This document shows, one piece after another, positions 26,306 through 36,181 of a stretch of 64,000 nt of DNA (its first letter is position 1; every line of letters starts with the position of its first letter). The position numbers and the translations under genes are program-made. Location of the stretch: assembly GCF_006440775.1 (NCBI RefSeq), contig NZ_VFTZ01000009.1, positions 186,001-250,000 of the forward strand, given 5' to 3'. This stretch comes from Mesorhizobium sp. B2-7-2 (GTDB lineage Bacteria; Pseudomonadota; Alphaproteobacteria; Rhizobiales; Rhizobiaceae). The notes beneath the pieces were generated by a model. It had not been told where the DNA came from and made no database searches. It was given only the letters and a program-made list of their open reading frames with translations.

Positions 26306-27907
26306 CTAGCCGTCCAGCAATGCCTGCAGCGTCTCGATTCGGTCGGCTTCCGCCGCCGGCTTGTCCCAACGCAGCCGTGAGATGCGGGGAAAGCGCATCG
26401 CGACGCCCGATTTGTGGCGGGTCGAGCGGTTGAGGCCTTCGAACGCCACCTCCAGCACCAGGCCGTTCCTGCGGTCGGCGCGCACCGAGCGCACCGGCCC
26501 GAAACGCTCGATCGTGTTGTCGCGCACATATTTGTCGATTTCTCTCAGCTCCTCGTCGGTGAAGCCGAAATAGGCTTTGCCGACCGGCACCAGCTCTTCC
26601 GATCCCTCGGGCCCGGACCAGACGCCGAACGTATAGTCGGAATAGAAGCTGGAACGCTTGCCATGGCCGCGCTGCGCATACATCAGCACCGCGTCGATGG
26701 TGTGCGGGTCGCGCTTCCACTTGAACCACGGGCCTTTCGGCCGGCCTGCAAGATAGGGCGAATCCCAGCGCTTCAGCATCACCCCTTCGATGATCGGATG
26801 CGGCGGCGCCTGGCGCAGCCGCTCCAGCGTCTCCCAGTCGGAAAACGCGACCAGCGGCGAGAGATCGAAGCGGCTCGGGTCGAGAGTTTTGACGAAAGCC
26901 TCGAGCCGCTTGCGGCGCTCGGCGAAGGGCAGCGCGCGCAGGTCATCGCCGTCGATCTGCAGCGCGTCGTAGCAGCGCATGAAGGCCGGATATTGCTGCT
27001 GGATCTTTGGCGACACGCTCTTGCGGTTCAGCCGCTGCTGCAGGTCGGAAAAGGTTCCGGTCGCCTCGCGCGGATCCCCGACCAAAAGCTCGCCGTCGAG
27101 CGTCGCTTCGAAGTTCATCGCCGCGGCAAGGTCCGGGAAGGCGCCCGACACGTCGTCGCCGGTGCGCGAATAGAGCCGGCGCACACCGCCTTCGCACACC
27201 GCCTGCACGCGGATGCCGTCCCACTTCCATTCCGCCGCATAATCGGCCGGGTCGAGCTTTTCGAGGTCGCCGTCGTCGACGGCATTGGACAGCATCACCG
27301 GCCGGAACAGGGCGAGCGCGGCACTGGTCGGTTTCTCTGCCCGGCCCTCGAGCCAAGCGAACAGCTCGGTGTAAGGCGGCGCCAGCCCATGCCAGAGCTC
27401 CTCGATCTCGGCGACGTCGACTTGGCCGAGGTCGGCCAGCGCCTGCTTGGCAAGCCGCGCCGACACGCCGATGCGCAAGCCTCCGGTGACCAGCTTGATG
27501 ATGGCGAAGCGCGCCGAGATGCTGGCGTCGTCGAGCAGCCGTGACAGAACCTTCGGCCCGTCGGAACGGCTCGCCGCCTGCAGTCTGCCGACCACCTCGG
27601 CAAGCGTCGGCGCATGATTGGGGATGTGCCCTTGTGGTTGCGGCCAGACCAGCGACACGGTCTCGGCGAGGTCGCCGACATAGTCGTAGGAATAGCCGAA
27701 CAGCACCGGATCCATGCGCTCGACCACCAGCGCGCGCAGCATCGCCGGCTTCACCGCCGCGATCGAGAGATCGCCTGTGATGGCGGCGAGCGCCAGCCCG
27801 CGATCGGGATCCTCGACGCTGCGGAAATAGTCCGTCAGCAGCGTCAGCTTGCCGTTGCGCGACGGCGTCAGCACGAGACGGTCGAGAAGCTCGGCGAAGC
27901 GGTTCAT
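26306..27907 (-). CDS. ATP-dependent DNA ligase (ligase-associated DNA damage response type)
   Basis: 533 residues. An N-terminal DNA-binding domain (to about 200) is followed by the nucleotidyltransferase domain with the lysine that becomes adenylylated, K218 in EWKWDGIR, then TLDGELLVG, VMLKRWDSPYLAGRPKGPWFKWKRD and a C-terminal OB fold. This is the bacterial type that travels with a beta-lactamase-fold exonuclease, an Lhr-like helicase and a metallophosphatase and has been linked to repair of cross-links. Start MNRFAELLDR fits homologs; an ATG three codons earlier is possible. The exonuclease gene is upstream with a 232-base gap holding repeat R1. Confidence 0.92.
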   Translation of the reverse strand: MNRFAELLDRLVLTPSRNGKLTLLTDYFRSVEDPDRGLALAAITGDLSIAAVKPAMLRALVVERMDPVLFGYSYDYVGDLAETVSLVWPQPQGHIPNHAPTLAEVVGRLQAASRSDGPKVLSRLLDDASISARFAIIKLVTGGLRIGVSARLAKQALADLGQVDVAEIEELWHGLAPPYTELFAWLEGRAEKPTSAALALFRPVMLSNAVDDGDLEKLDPADYAAEWKWDGIRVQAVCEGGVRRLYSRTGDDVSGAFPDLAAAMNFEATLDGELLVGDPREATGTFSDLQQRLNRKSVSPKIQQQYPAFMRCYDALQIDGDDLRALPFAERRKRLEAFVKTLDPSRFDLSPLVAFSDWETLERLRQAPPHPIIEGVMLKRWDSPYLAGRPKGPWFKWKRDPHTIDAVLMYAQRGHGKRSSFYSDYTFGVWSGPEGSEELVPVGKAYFGFTDEELREIDKYVRDNTIERFGPVRSVRADRRNGLVLEVAFEGLNRSTRHKSGVAMRFPRISRLRWDKPAAEADRIETLQALLDG

Positions 27908-27940
27908 GGGCGCCATGCCAATAGCGAAAGCCGGCGCGAG

Positions 27941-28101
27941 GCGCGCCCCTCTGGCCTGCCGGCCATCTCCCCCTCTAGGGGGGAGATCAGCAGTTGCGCG
28001 GCCGGCTCTTCCCCAGGAGCGTCGGAGATTGGCGAAAGTCGACTTGACGTCTGATCTCCCCCCTTGAGGGGGAGATGTCCGGCAGGACAGAGAGGGGGGC
28101 C
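27941..28101. repeat. Palindromic intergenic repeat, family R1, copy b
   Basis: Same design and orientation as copy a at 10561-10720, with a more diverged left arm (CTCTGGCCTGCCGGCCATC). The right arm (GGGGGAGATGTCCGGCAGGA) is well kept. It separates the exonuclease and ligase genes, which in many relatives sit close together. Confidence 0.85.
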
Positions 28102-28139
28102 GTAGAGCGCTGCCATGGCGATTAGCGAACGATGTTCCA

Positions 28140-29150
28140 TCAATCGCCCTCGTCCTCATAGCCCACGAGATGCAGCGGCCGCGCTGCGATGCCCTCCAGC
28201 TCGCACCAGCGCACCAGCGCCTCCTCGCGACCATGCGTGACCCAGATTTCCTCCGCGCCGGTTTCCTTGATCGTGATGATCAGCTCGTCCCAATCGGCGT
28301 GGTCGGAGATGATCAGCGGCAGCTCGACGCCGCCTTGCTTGGCGCGCTGGCGGATGCGCATCCAGCCCGAGGCGAAGCAGGAGATCGGGTCGGGAAAACG
28401 CCGCGCCCAGCGGTCGGCGAAGGCCGACGGCGGGCCGACGACGATCGCGCCGGCGAAATCGGCCTTGCCGCGGCTTTCCACCGTCCCCGGCTCGAGCTTG
28501 CCGAGATCGATGCCTTGGCTCTGATAATATTCGCTGAGCTTCGCCAGCGCGCCATGGATATAGATCGGCCTGTCGTAGCCGGCGTCGCGCAACAGCCGCA
28601 TCACGCGCTGCGCCTTGCCGAGCGCATAGGCGCCGATCAGATGCGAGCGTTCGGGAAATTGCGCCGCCGATTTGAGTACGCGCGCGATCTCGTCCTGGTC
28701 CGGCGGATGGCGAAACACCGGCAGGCCGAAGGTCGCCTCGGTGATGAAGACATCGCATCGGATAGGCTCGAACGGCAGGCAGGTGGCGTCCTTCTGCCGC
28801 TTGTAGTCGCCGGAGGCGACGATGCGCTTGCCCCCATGCTCGACGCAGATCTGCGCCGAGCCCAGCACATGCCCCGCCGGATGGAAGGTGACGGCGACGC
28901 CGTTGATGTCGATTGTCTGGCCGAAAGCAGCCGCCTGCGTGGTTCCGGCGAAATCCTCGCCATAACGCAGCCCCATGATGTCGAGCGTCTCTTGCGTGGC
29001 CAGCACCGAGCGGTGGCCGGAGCGCGCATGGTCGGAATGGCCATGCGTGATCAGCGCCCGCCCGACGGGCCGCACCGGATCGATGAAGAAATCGCCGGGC
29101 GGGCAGTAGAGGCCCTCCGGCCGGGGCTTGAGCAGGTCGCTGGCGCGCAT
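28140..29150 (-). CDS. Ligase-associated DNA damage response exonuclease (metallo-beta-lactamase fold)
   Basis: 336 residues of the beta-lactamase/beta-CASP nuclease type: PPGDFFIDPVRPVGRALITHGHSDHARSGH with the metal-binding HxHxDH, then FHPAGHVLGSAQ, VASGDYKRQKD and a C-terminal ISDHADWDEL. It is the usual partner of the ATP-dependent ligase encoded downstream. Start at 29150 (MRASDLLKPRPEG) fits the family; an ATG four codons earlier at 29162 is equally open, and neither has a strong ribosome site. The helicase and metallophosphatase partners are not in this window. Confidence 0.9.
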   Translation of the reverse strand: MRASDLLKPRPEGLYCPPGDFFIDPVRPVGRALITHGHSDHARSGHRSVLATQETLDIMGLRYGEDFAGTTQAAAFGQTIDINGVAVTFHPAGHVLGSAQICVEHGGKRIVASGDYKRQKDATCLPFEPIRCDVFITEATFGLPVFRHPPDQDEIARVLKSAAQFPERSHLIGAYALGKAQRVMRLLRDAGYDRPIYIHGALAKLSEYYQSQGIDLGKLEPGTVESRGKADFAGAIVVGPPSAFADRWARRFPDPISCFASGWMRIRQRAKQGGVELPLIISDHADWDELIITIKETGAEEIWVTHGREEALVRWCELEGIAARPLHLVGYEDEGD

Positions 29151-29260
29151 GGCTTTGAACATAGTGGCTAAATTTGCCTCGGGAAGCCTGTTGCAAGAGA
29201 CTGCTGACTCGTCCTACAGCCCCTTGCCGGCTCCGCCTCGCCGGTGGGATTCTTCAAAAG

Positions 29261-30205
29261 ATGAAACCGTTCCAGGCCTCGTCGGGCGATTTGAACGCCG
29301 ACCGTCGCGCCGATTTCGCCGAGATGCTGCTCGCCTCGGGCGAGCCGGCGCAGGCGGCCGAGCTTCTGCTTGGCGCGCTGGAGCTGGCGCCGCAATGGGC
29401 GGCCGGCTGGTTTCGCCTCGGCGAGATGCAGGAAGCTGCCGGCCTGCTCGACCAAGCCGCGCGAGCCTGGGTGATGGCGCTGAAGCTGGAGCCCGCGGAT
29501 CGCCTTGGCGCGGCGCTCAAGCTCGAGCTTATCGGCAAGGCGCCGGCCGCCGCGGCGCCACCCAGCGCCTTTGTCGAGACGTTGTTCGATCACTATGCCG
29601 ACAGTTTCGAGGACTCGCTTGTCGGCAAGCTCGGCTACGGGCTGCCGGATTTTCTCGGGCGCGCCATCGGCAAGGCAAGGCCCGGCCGGTTTGGGCTGGC
29701 CCTCGACCTCGGCTGCGGCACCGGCCTGATGGGCGAGAGGCTGCGCCCTTTCGCCGACCGGCTGGAGGGCTACGACATCTCGGCCGGCATGCTGAACAAG
29801 GCGAAGGCCAAGGGTATCTACGACCGGCTCGCCAAGGTCGACCTCCAGCATTTCTCTTGCACAGGCGCCAAGGCCGACCTCGTGGTCGCGGCCGACGTGT
29901 TCATCTATCTGGGCGCGCTCGAACGCATCGTTGGCGCGGTTGCGAACATGCTTGCCGATGGCGGCCTGTTCGCCTTTTCGCTCGAGACGCTTGCCGGTGG
30001 CGGCGATTTCGCCCTTTTGCCGTCGCGGCGCTATGCCCATTCCGAGGCCTATGCGTGGCGCGTGCTTCGCGCCAACGGGCTTGCGGTCCTGTCGCTGGAA
30101 AGCGTGGTTATCCGGCACGACCGGCGGGATCCCGTCGAAGGCCTGGCCATCGTGGCTGGGTTTCTCGCTGCAGCCGCCGAGGTGGGAAATCCGGCAACGG
30201 CATGA
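29261..30205 (+). CDS. SAM-dependent methyltransferase with N-terminal TPR-like region
   Basis: 314 residues. The first 90 form helical repeats (LLASGEPAQAAELLLGALELAPQWAAGWFRLGEMQEAAG) like TPR units. A class I methyltransferase domain follows, with SAM motif LALDLGCGTGLMGERL near residue 147 and the LVVAADVFIYLG segment. The substrate is unknown. It is divergent from the exonuclease gene. The ribosome site is weak; the ATG at 29261 is preferred because the upstream part of the frame does not look like protein. Confidence 0.82.
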   Translation: MKPFQASSGDLNADRRADFAEMLLASGEPAQAAELLLGALELAPQWAAGWFRLGEMQEAAGLLDQAARAWVMALKLEPADRLGAALKLELIGKAPAAAAPPSAFVETLFDHYADSFEDSLVGKLGYGLPDFLGRAIGKARPGRFGLALDLGCGTGLMGERLRPFADRLEGYDISAGMLNKAKAKGIYDRLAKVDLQHFSCTGAKADLVVAADVFIYLGALERIVGAVANMLADGGLFAFSLETLAGGGDFALLPSRRYAHSEAYAWRVLRANGLAVLSLESVVIRHDRRDPVEGLAIVAGFLAAAAEVGNPATA

Positions 30206-30278
30206 GGTCGACCTTGCTGCGAAAAAGCCTGAATGGCATGGTCCGGGTTGCGCGGGGCGGATACCGAGTCTTTTGTTT

Positions 30279-30330
30279 TGCGCAATTCCGGACGGAAAAC
30301 CACGACGCACTTTTCCTGGAATTGCCCTAG
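30279..30330. repeat. Dispersed palindromic element, family R4, copy b
   Basis: GCGCAATTCCGGACGGAAAA at the left and CTTTTCCTGGAATTGCCCTA at the right form inverted boxes around CCACGACGCA. It ends 10 bases before the lipoprotein ATG and directly abuts the GGGAG ribosome site. Confidence 0.85.
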
Positions 30331-30340
30331 GGAGATATCC

Positions 30341-30715
30341 ATGCGCTGGACCATGGTTGCGTTGGCGTCTTGCCTGACGGTCGCCGGCTGTGTCGGCGGC
30401 ACGTCGATGGCCGAGCGTCAGGACGAGGATGTCCAATCCTCATTGCAATATGACGATGTGCCTTGCGATCAGTTGCTGGCGCAGCGCAATCAACTGGCGC
30501 GGCAGAACAATCTGCCCGTCACGGCCAAGCCGGGCTTCTCCAATCCGGCGATGGGCTTCGGCCCGTTCATGCCGGATGTGCGCTCCAAGGCGCAGCGCGC
30601 CAGCAACAAGGCGAGCGGCGAGATCGACGCCATGAACCGCTCGATCGAACGTCGCGACTGCGGCAAGCCGAAGAAGAAGGAGACGCTCGGGCTGCCCGGC
30701 TCGAAGCCTTCCTGA
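30341..30715 (+). CDS. Small lipoprotein of unknown function
   Basis: 124 residues. The signal sequence MRWTMVALASCLTVAGC ends in a lipobox (TVAGC), so the mature protein should start at C17 and be lipid-anchored. The rest is polar, with two further cysteines (PCDQLL and RRDCGKP) and a lysine-rich end. I recognise no domain. GGGAG lies 6 bases ahead of the ATG, just after an R4 repeat that forms the 5' leader. Confidence 0.75.
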   Translation: MRWTMVALASCLTVAGCVGGTSMAERQDEDVQSSLQYDDVPCDQLLAQRNQLARQNNLPVTAKPGFSNPAMGFGPFMPDVRSKAQRASNKASGEIDAMNRSIERRDCGKPKKKETLGLPGSKPS

Positions 30716-30783
30716 GTATCCAATATTCTGTTTAACGCTCGGCTGGACCGACGAGCGTTTGATCGCGCTTGAGAGACCGCCCG

Positions 30784-31314
30784 ATGAACCTCTCAGACCT
30801 CGGCGACCGCATCTGCATCCTGGGCCCGTCCAACAGCGGCAAGTCCACCCTTGCCGACGCTATAGCGCGCAAGCGCGGCCTGGAAGCCGTTCACCTCGAT
30901 CAGCTCTTTCATCTGCCCAATACGGATTGGGAGCAGCGTCCGAGGGCCGAATTCATTGCCTTGCATGATGCCGCGATAGCCGGCGAGGGCTGGGTGATGG
31001 ACGGGAACTATTCGGTTTGCATGCCGCAGCGCCTTCGGCGTGCGACAGGCTTGATTCTGCTGGATATCTCCACGGCCGCGAGTCTTCTGCGCTATTTCAG
31101 GCGAACACTGTTCGAAAAGGACAGGCTCGGCGCTCTGGAAGGCGGGCGCGACAGCATCAAATGGGACATGATCCACCACATCGCGGTCACCACGCCGCGA
31201 AACCGCAGGAAATACCGGGCGATGTTCGACGCGCTCGATCTGCCGAAGCTGCAGCTGTCTTCGCTGCGGGCGATCAAGCAGCGCTTCCGCGACTGGGGTT
31301 TGTCTATTGACTAA
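30784..31314 (+). CDS. P-loop kinase of the adenylate-kinase/FlaR-like type
   Basis: 176 residues with Walker A GPSNSGKST near residue 16, AVHLDQLFHLP (typical of this group, sometimes called topology-modulation proteins), a GEGWVMDGNYS segment and an arginine-rich lid (LRYFRRTLFEKDRLG). It likely binds ATP and phosphorylates a small substrate that is unknown. The frame is open to a TTG five codons earlier; the ATG at 30784 is preferred. Its stop overlaps the convergent ghrA stop. Confidence 0.82.
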   Translation: MNLSDLGDRICILGPSNSGKSTLADAIARKRGLEAVHLDQLFHLPNTDWEQRPRAEFIALHDAAIAGEGWVMDGNYSVCMPQRLRRATGLILLDISTAASLLRYFRRTLFEKDRLGALEGGRDSIKWDMIHHIAVTTPRNRRKYRAMFDALDLPKLQLSSLRAIKQRFRDWGLSID

Positions 31315-32252
31315 TACCCGGCCTTGCGGTCGACGAGGTTCTCGAGCCTCTCGCCGCGCTCGAAGGCGGCCATCTGGCGAAGCATGATCGGCACCAGATG
31401 CGCCGGGTCCGACGTCGCCGCCGCATGCGGCGTGACGAACACTTTCGGATGGCTCCATAATGGACTGGTCTTCGGCAGCGGTTCGACCTCGAATACATCG
31501 AGGCTCGCTTCCTTCAGCGTGCCGTCGTCCAGCGCGCGCAAAATGTCGGCGTCCTTCTGCAGCCGTCCGCGCCCGGCATTGATCAGCACCGCGCCGCCAA
31601 GCCCGTTGCGCCGGCGCAATTCCTTGAGCAGTCCGTAATTGACGATGCCCTGGGTCTGCGGCGTGAGCGGCAAGAGCACGACGAGGATGTCAGTGGCATT
31701 GAGGAAGGGGATCAGCCCCGCCTCGCCGGCATAGGTCGAAACGCCCGTCATCGGCCGCTCGCTGCGCGACCATCCGTTGACGGCGAAGCCGAGAGACAAC
31801 AACGCCGAAGCCGCGGCGCGGCCAAGACTGCCAAGCCCCATGATGCCGACGGAGACATCGCCGGCCACCCGTTGCGGCGGCTCGTGCCAGATCTTCTTGT
31901 GCTGCTGGGCCCGGTAAAGCGAGGCCTGGCGATGGTGGTCGAGCACGCGCCAGACAACATATTCGACCATGTGCTGGGTAAGATTGTCGGCGACGATCTT
32001 GACGATCGGAACGTCGGGCAGGCCGGGATCGGCAAAGACATGGTCGACACCGGCGCCGATCGAAAAGATGGCGCGCAGATTGGGCAGCGATTTGAGAAGG
32101 TTGGGCTTCTGCTTCCACACCACCGCATAGGTGATCGACGGATCGTCGGCGCCGTTCGGCTCCAGCACGACCTCGCGCTCGGCCGAGAGCAGCTCATGCC
32201 AGCGCTGCGGGTGGATGCCGGTGAGGGCAAGCAGGATTTTGCCTTTTTCCAT
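31311..32252 (-). CDS. ghrA: Glyoxylate/hydroxypyruvate reductase A (D-2-hydroxyacid dehydrogenase)
   Basis: 313 residues of the GhrA type: a substrate domain start with AVVWKQKPNLLKSLPNLRAI, NAD(P)-binding motif GIMGLGSLGRAAASAL near residue 138, and catalytic residues in INAGRGRL (Arg), VFEVEPLP (Glu) and FVTPHAAA (His). It reduces glyoxylate or hydroxypyruvate in the cytoplasm. It lies 40 bases after yejF on the same strand, so it may be co-transcribed with the peptide importer. Confidence 0.9.
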   Translation of the reverse strand: MEKGKILLALTGIHPQRWHELLSAEREVVLEPNGADDPSITYAVVWKQKPNLLKSLPNLRAIFSIGAGVDHVFADPGLPDVPIVKIVADNLTQHMVEYVVWRVLDHHRQASLYRAQQHKKIWHEPPQRVAGDVSVGIMGLGSLGRAAASALLSLGFAVNGWSRSERPMTGVSTYAGEAGLIPFLNATDILVVLLPLTPQTQGIVNYGLLKELRRRNGLGGAVLINAGRGRLQKDADILRALDDGTLKEASLDVFEVEPLPKTSPLWSHPKVFVTPHAAATSDPAHLVPIMLRQMAAFERGERLENLVDRKAGY

Positions 32253-32292
32253 TCTCGGATTTTTCTTCCCTGTTTCGCCGATGCGGAACCGG

Positions 32293-33921
32293 CTACTCGC
32301 TGACCACGCCGGTCGGTGCGGTCTCGATCTTGAAGGCCGCTGCCATCAGCGCTCGCGTATAGTCGGTTTGCGGGCTGCTGAAAATCTGCTCGGAAGGTCC
32401 CGCCTCGACGATCCGGCCATTGCGCATGACGATGACGTCATTGGCAAGGGCGCGGACGACCTTAAGGTCGTGGCTGATGAAGAGATAAGCGAGATTGTGC
32501 TTGGCCTGCAGGCTGCGCAAAAGGTCGACCACCTGCGCCTGCACGCTCATGTCGAGCGCGGAGGTCGGCTCGTCGAGCATGACGAAGCGCGGGTTGAGCA
32601 CCATGGCGCGGGCGATGGCGACGCGCTGGCGCTGGCCCCCGGAAAACTCGTGCGGATAGCGGTGGCGCGTTTCGGGATCAAGGCCGACCTCCTTCAGCAC
32701 GGCGACCACCTTGTCGTCGCGCTGGTCGGCCGAGAGTTTCGGCTCGTGGATCTTCAATCCTTCCTCGATGATTTCGGAGACCGACAGGCGCGGGCTGAGC
32801 GATCCGAACGGATCCTGGAAGACGATCTGCAATTCGCGCCGCAGCGGCCGCATGGCGCCGAAGGAGAGCTGGTTGATGTCGCGTCCGTTGAAATTGATCG
32901 TGCCGGTCGAGGAGATCATCCGGGCGAGCGCCAGGCCCAGCGTCGTCTTGCCCGAGCCGGATTCGCCGACGACGCCAAGGGTCTGGCCGGCCCGCACCGT
33001 GACGTCGATGCCGTCCACGGCCTTCACATGGTCGACCGTGGTCCGGAAGAAGCCTTTCTTGATCGGGAACCAGACCTTGACGTCCTTGCCGGTCATGACG
33101 GATTTGGCGCCCGGGTCGGTTGTGGGCGGCTTTCCCTTCGGCTCGGCCGCGAGCAGATGCTTTGTATAGTCATGCCGCGGATTGGCGAAGATTTCCCTGG
33201 TCGGGCCGCTCTCCACGATCTTGCCCTTCGTCATGACGCAGACGCGGTCGGCGATCCTGCGCACGATGCCCAGATCATGCGTGATGAACAGGAGCGACAT
33301 GCCCTTGCGGGCTTTGAGCTCCGCCAGCAGTTCCAGAATCTGCGCCTGCACTGTGACGTCGAGCGCGGTCGTCGGCTCGTCGGCGATCAAAAGCTCCGGC
33401 TCGTTGGCCAAGGCCATGGCGATCATGACGCGCTGGCGCTGGCCGCCGGAGAGCTGGTGCGGATAGGCGTCGAGGCGTTTCTGCGGATCGCGGATGCCGA
33501 CCTCGGTGAGTAGTTCCAGCGTGCGGGCGCGCGCCGGGGCGTCGCGCAGGCCCTGATGCAGTTGCAGCACCTCGACGATCTGCTGCTCGATCGTGTGCAG
33601 CGGGTTGAGCGAGGTCATCGGCTCCTGGAAGATCATGGTGATCTTGTTGCCGCGCACCCCGCGCAACGCCTTCTCGTCCATGGCGAGCAAGTTGGCCCCG
33701 CTGAACAGGATCCTGCCCGACGGATGGCTGGCGGCCGGATAGGGCAGGAGCTTCAGCACCGACAGCGCCGAGACCGATTTGCCCGAGCCGGATTCGCCCA
33801 CCAGGGCGAGCGTCTCGCCCTTGGCGATGTCGAATGAGATGTGATCGACGGCCACGGACTGGTTGCCGCCTTGCGCGAAGGCGACGCTCAGGTCTTGGAC
33901 GGAAAGGAGGGCTTGGCTCAT
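32293..33921 (-). CDS. yejF: YejF, double ATPase of peptide/microcin-C-type ABC importer
   Basis: 542 residues with two full ABC modules in one chain: Walker [10 protein letters not shown] and GESGSGKTT, signatures LSGGQRQRV and FSGGQRQRV, Walker [13 protein letters not shown] and [12 protein letters not shown]. This fused plan is typical of YejF. The ATG at 33921 shares an ATGA overlap with yejE. It powers import of oligopeptides; in relatives the Yej system takes up microcin C and, in rhizobia, has been linked to tolerance of plant antimicrobial peptides. Confidence 0.94.
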   Translation of the reverse strand: MSQALLSVQDLSVAFAQGGNQSVAVDHISFDIAKGETLALVGESGSGKSVSALSVLKLLPYPAASHPSGRILFSGANLLAMDEKALRGVRGNKITMIFQEPMTSLNPLHTIEQQIVEVLQLHQGLRDAPARARTLELLTEVGIRDPQKRLDAYPHQLSGGQRQRVMIAMALANEPELLIADEPTTALDVTVQAQILELLAELKARKGMSLLFITHDLGIVRRIADRVCVMTKGKIVESGPTREIFANPRHDYTKHLLAAEPKGKPPTTDPGAKSVMTGKDVKVWFPIKKGFFRTTVDHVKAVDGIDVTVRAGQTLGVVGESGSGKTTLGLALARMISSTGTINFNGRDINQLSFGAMRPLRRELQIVFQDPFGSLSPRLSVSEIIEEGLKIHEPKLSADQRDDKVVAVLKEVGLDPETRHRYPHEFSGGQRQRVAIARAMVLNPRFVMLDEPTSALDMSVQAQVVDLLRSLQAKHNLAYLFISHDLKVVRALANDVIVMRNGRIVEAGPSEQIFSSPQTDYTRALMAAAFKIETAPTGVVSE

Positions 33922-35057
33922 TTGAACGTCTTGCGCGGATCGAAGGCATCGCGCGTCGCCTCGCCGATGAAGACCAGCAGGGACAGCATCAGCGAGATCA
34001 CGATGAAGCCGGAGATGCCGAGCCAGGGGGCGTTGAGGTTTCGCTGCGCCTGCTTCAGCAATTCGCCGAGCGAGGCCGAGCCCGGCGGCAGGCCGAAGCC
34101 GAGATAGTCGAGCGAGGTCAGCGTCGAGATGGAACCGGAGAGCAGGAAGGGCAGGAAGGTCAGCGTCGCCACCATGGCGTTCGGCAGCAGGTGGCGGAAC
34201 ATGATGGTGAGGTTTGGCACGCCCAGCGCGCGCGCCGCGTTGACATATTCGAAGTTGCGGGCGCGTAGGAATTCGGCCCGCACCACGCCGACCAGCGCCA
34301 CCCATGAAAACAGCAGCATCAGGCCGAGCAGGATGAAGAAGCCGGGCGGCAGGATGGCCGAGATGATGAGCAGCAGATAGAGCACCGGGATCGCCGACCA
34401 GATCTCGATGAAACGCTGGAAGAGAAGGTCGGTCCAACCGCCGAAATAGCCTTGCACCGCGCCGGCCGCGACGCCGATCAGCGATGACCCGAGCGTCAGG
34501 ATCAGGCCGAACAGAACCGAGATGCGGAAGCCGTAGAGCACGCGCGCCAGCACGTCGCGGGCCTGGTCGTCCGTGCCCAGCCAGTTCCAGTTGCCGACGG
34601 TGCAGTTGGCGTCGGCCTCGCCTTGCGGATACTGGCTGCAGCGCGTCTTCTTGTCGTAAAGCCAGGACGGCTTTGCCGGCGCCGGTTCCGGAATGGCGTT
34701 GTTGACCGTCTGGTAGGAGTAGCGGACCGGCGGCCAGATCATCCAGCCGTTGGAATTGATCTCGTCCTGGATCACCGGATCGCGATAGTCGGTGACGGCG
34801 TAGAAACCGCCGAACTTCTCCTCCGGATAGGCGACCAGAACCGGAAACAGGATCTCGCCCTTGTAGGAGGCGACGATCGGCTTGTCGTTGGCGATCAGCT
34901 CGGAAAACAGCGACAGCACGAACAGCAACAGGAAGATCCAGAGCGACCAGTAGCCGCGCCGGTTGGCCTTGAAATTCTGCAACCGCCGCTGGTTGAGCGG
35001 CGACAGAAATGGCCTGCGAGGCCGCGTCGGCGCGCTTTCGATCGCGGCCTCGGCCAT
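33918..35057 (-). CDS. yejE: YejE, permease of peptide ABC importer
   Basis: 379 residues. The N-terminal helix (YWSLWIFLLLFVLSLFSELIAN) is followed by the large YejE periplasmic insert (VTDYRDPVIQDEINSNGWMIWPPVRYSY) with two cysteines (RCSQYPQGEADANC), then GTDDQARDVLARVLYGFRI and the EAA loop NAARALGVPNLTIMFRHLLPN. The ATG at 35057 overlaps the yejB stop by one base (TGATG). Confidence 0.94.
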   Translation of the reverse strand: MAEAAIESAPTRPRRPFLSPLNQRRLQNFKANRRGYWSLWIFLLLFVLSLFSELIANDKPIVASYKGEILFPVLVAYPEEKFGGFYAVTDYRDPVIQDEINSNGWMIWPPVRYSYQTVNNAIPEPAPAKPSWLYDKKTRCSQYPQGEADANCTVGNWNWLGTDDQARDVLARVLYGFRISVLFGLILTLGSSLIGVAAGAVQGYFGGWTDLLFQRFIEIWSAIPVLYLLLIISAILPPGFFILLGLMLLFSWVALVGVVRAEFLRARNFEYVNAARALGVPNLTIMFRHLLPNAMVATLTFLPFLLSGSISTLTSLDYLGFGLPPGSASLGELLKQAQRNLNAPWLGISGFIVISLMLSLLVFIGEATRDAFDPRKTFK

Positions 35058-36151
35058 CAGATGTCTCTCCGCTCGAAGTCGATGCGCGGATCGACCCAGG
35101 TGTAGATCAGATCGGACAGAAGACCGACAAACAGGCCAAGCAGCGAGAAGATGTAAAGCGTGGCGAACACCACCGGATAGTCGCGGTCGATCACCGACTT
35201 GAAGCCGAGCAGGCCGAGGCCGTCGAGCGAGAAGATGTTCTCGATCAGCAGCGAGCCGGTGAAGAAGGCCGAGATGAAGGCGCCGGGAAAACCGGCGATG
35301 ACGATCAGCATGGCATTGCGGAAGACGTGGCCGTAGAGCACCTTGTGCTCCGACAGCCCCTTGGCGCGCGCCGTCACCACATATTGCTTGCGGATTTCTT
35401 CGAGGAAGGAGTTCTTGGTGAGCAGGGTGGTCGTCGCGAAAGCCGACAGCACGAGCGCCGTCAGCGGTAGCGTCATGTGCCAGAAATAATCGGCGATCTT
35501 GCCCGGCCAGGACAGCTGATCCCAATTGTCCGAAACGATGCCGCGCAGCGGAAACCAGTCCCAGAACGAACCGCCTGCGAACAGCACCATGAGCATGATG
35601 CCGAACAGGAAGCCGGGAATGGCGTAGCCGACGATGACGACGCCGCTGGTCCACACGTCGAACGTCGAGCCGTCCTTCACCGCCTTGCGGATGCCGAGCG
35701 GGATCGAGATCAGGTACGACAGAAGCGTGATCCATAGGCCGATGGAGATGGAGACTGGCATCTTCTCCAGGATCAGGTTCAGCACCGAGATATCGCGGAA
35801 ATAGCTGTCGCCGAAATCGAAGCGGCTATAGTTCCACAGCATCATGCCGAAGCGCTCGAGCGGCGGCTTGTCAAAGCCGAACTGCTTTTCCAGCTTCTTG
35901 ATGAATTCGGGATCGAGCCCTTGCGCGCCGCGATATTTCGAGCCGACATCGCCGGCCACGTCGAAATTGCCGCCGCCGGCGTCGCCGCCACCGCTGCCGA
36001 GGCGGTCGTTGCCGCCCTGGTTGGTCAGCCGGGCGATCACCTGCTCGACCGGGCCGCCCGGCGCGAACTGGATGACCGCGAAGGAGATCGCCATGATGCC
36101 GAACAGCGTCGGGATCATCAGAAGAATGCGGCGCAGGATATAGGCGCCCAT
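35057..36151 (-). CDS. yejB: YejB, permease of peptide ABC importer
   Basis: 364 residues: [20 protein letters not shown] with [14 protein letters not shown], a glycine/aspartate-rich loop ([16 protein letters not shown]) typical of rhizobial YejB, a long periplasmic loop and the EAA segment [20 protein letters not shown]. It forms the membrane channel with YejE. It follows the second binding-protein gene by 30 bases. Confidence 0.94.
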   Translation of the reverse strand: MGAYILRRILLMIPTLFGIMAISFAVIQFAPGGPVEQVIARLTNQGGNDRLGSGGGDAGGGNFDVAGDVGSKYRGAQGLDPEFIKKLEKQFGFDKPPLERFGMMLWNYSRFDFGDSYFRDISVLNLILEKMPVSISIGLWITLLSYLISIPLGIRKAVKDGSTFDVWTSGVVIVGYAIPGFLFGIMLMVLFAGGSFWDWFPLRGIVSDNWDQLSWPGKIADYFWHMTLPLTALVLSAFATTTLLTKNSFLEEIRKQYVVTARAKGLSEHKVLYGHVFRNAMLIVIAGFPGAFISAFFTGSLLIENIFSLDGLGLLGFKSVIDRDYPVVFATLYIFSLLGLFVGLLSDLIYTWVDPRIDFERRDI

Positions 36152-36181
36152 CAGGCGACGGGCCCCGCACGAACAGTGATG

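Noticed and set aside
29168..30436. 422-residue frame opposite the methyltransferase gene
   Set aside because: The plus strand carries the SAM motif LDLGCGTG; the minus frame has no domain.
33922..34437. N-terminal extension of YejF
   Set aside because: It lies wholly inside yejE in another frame; the ATGA junction at 33918-33921 defines the true start.
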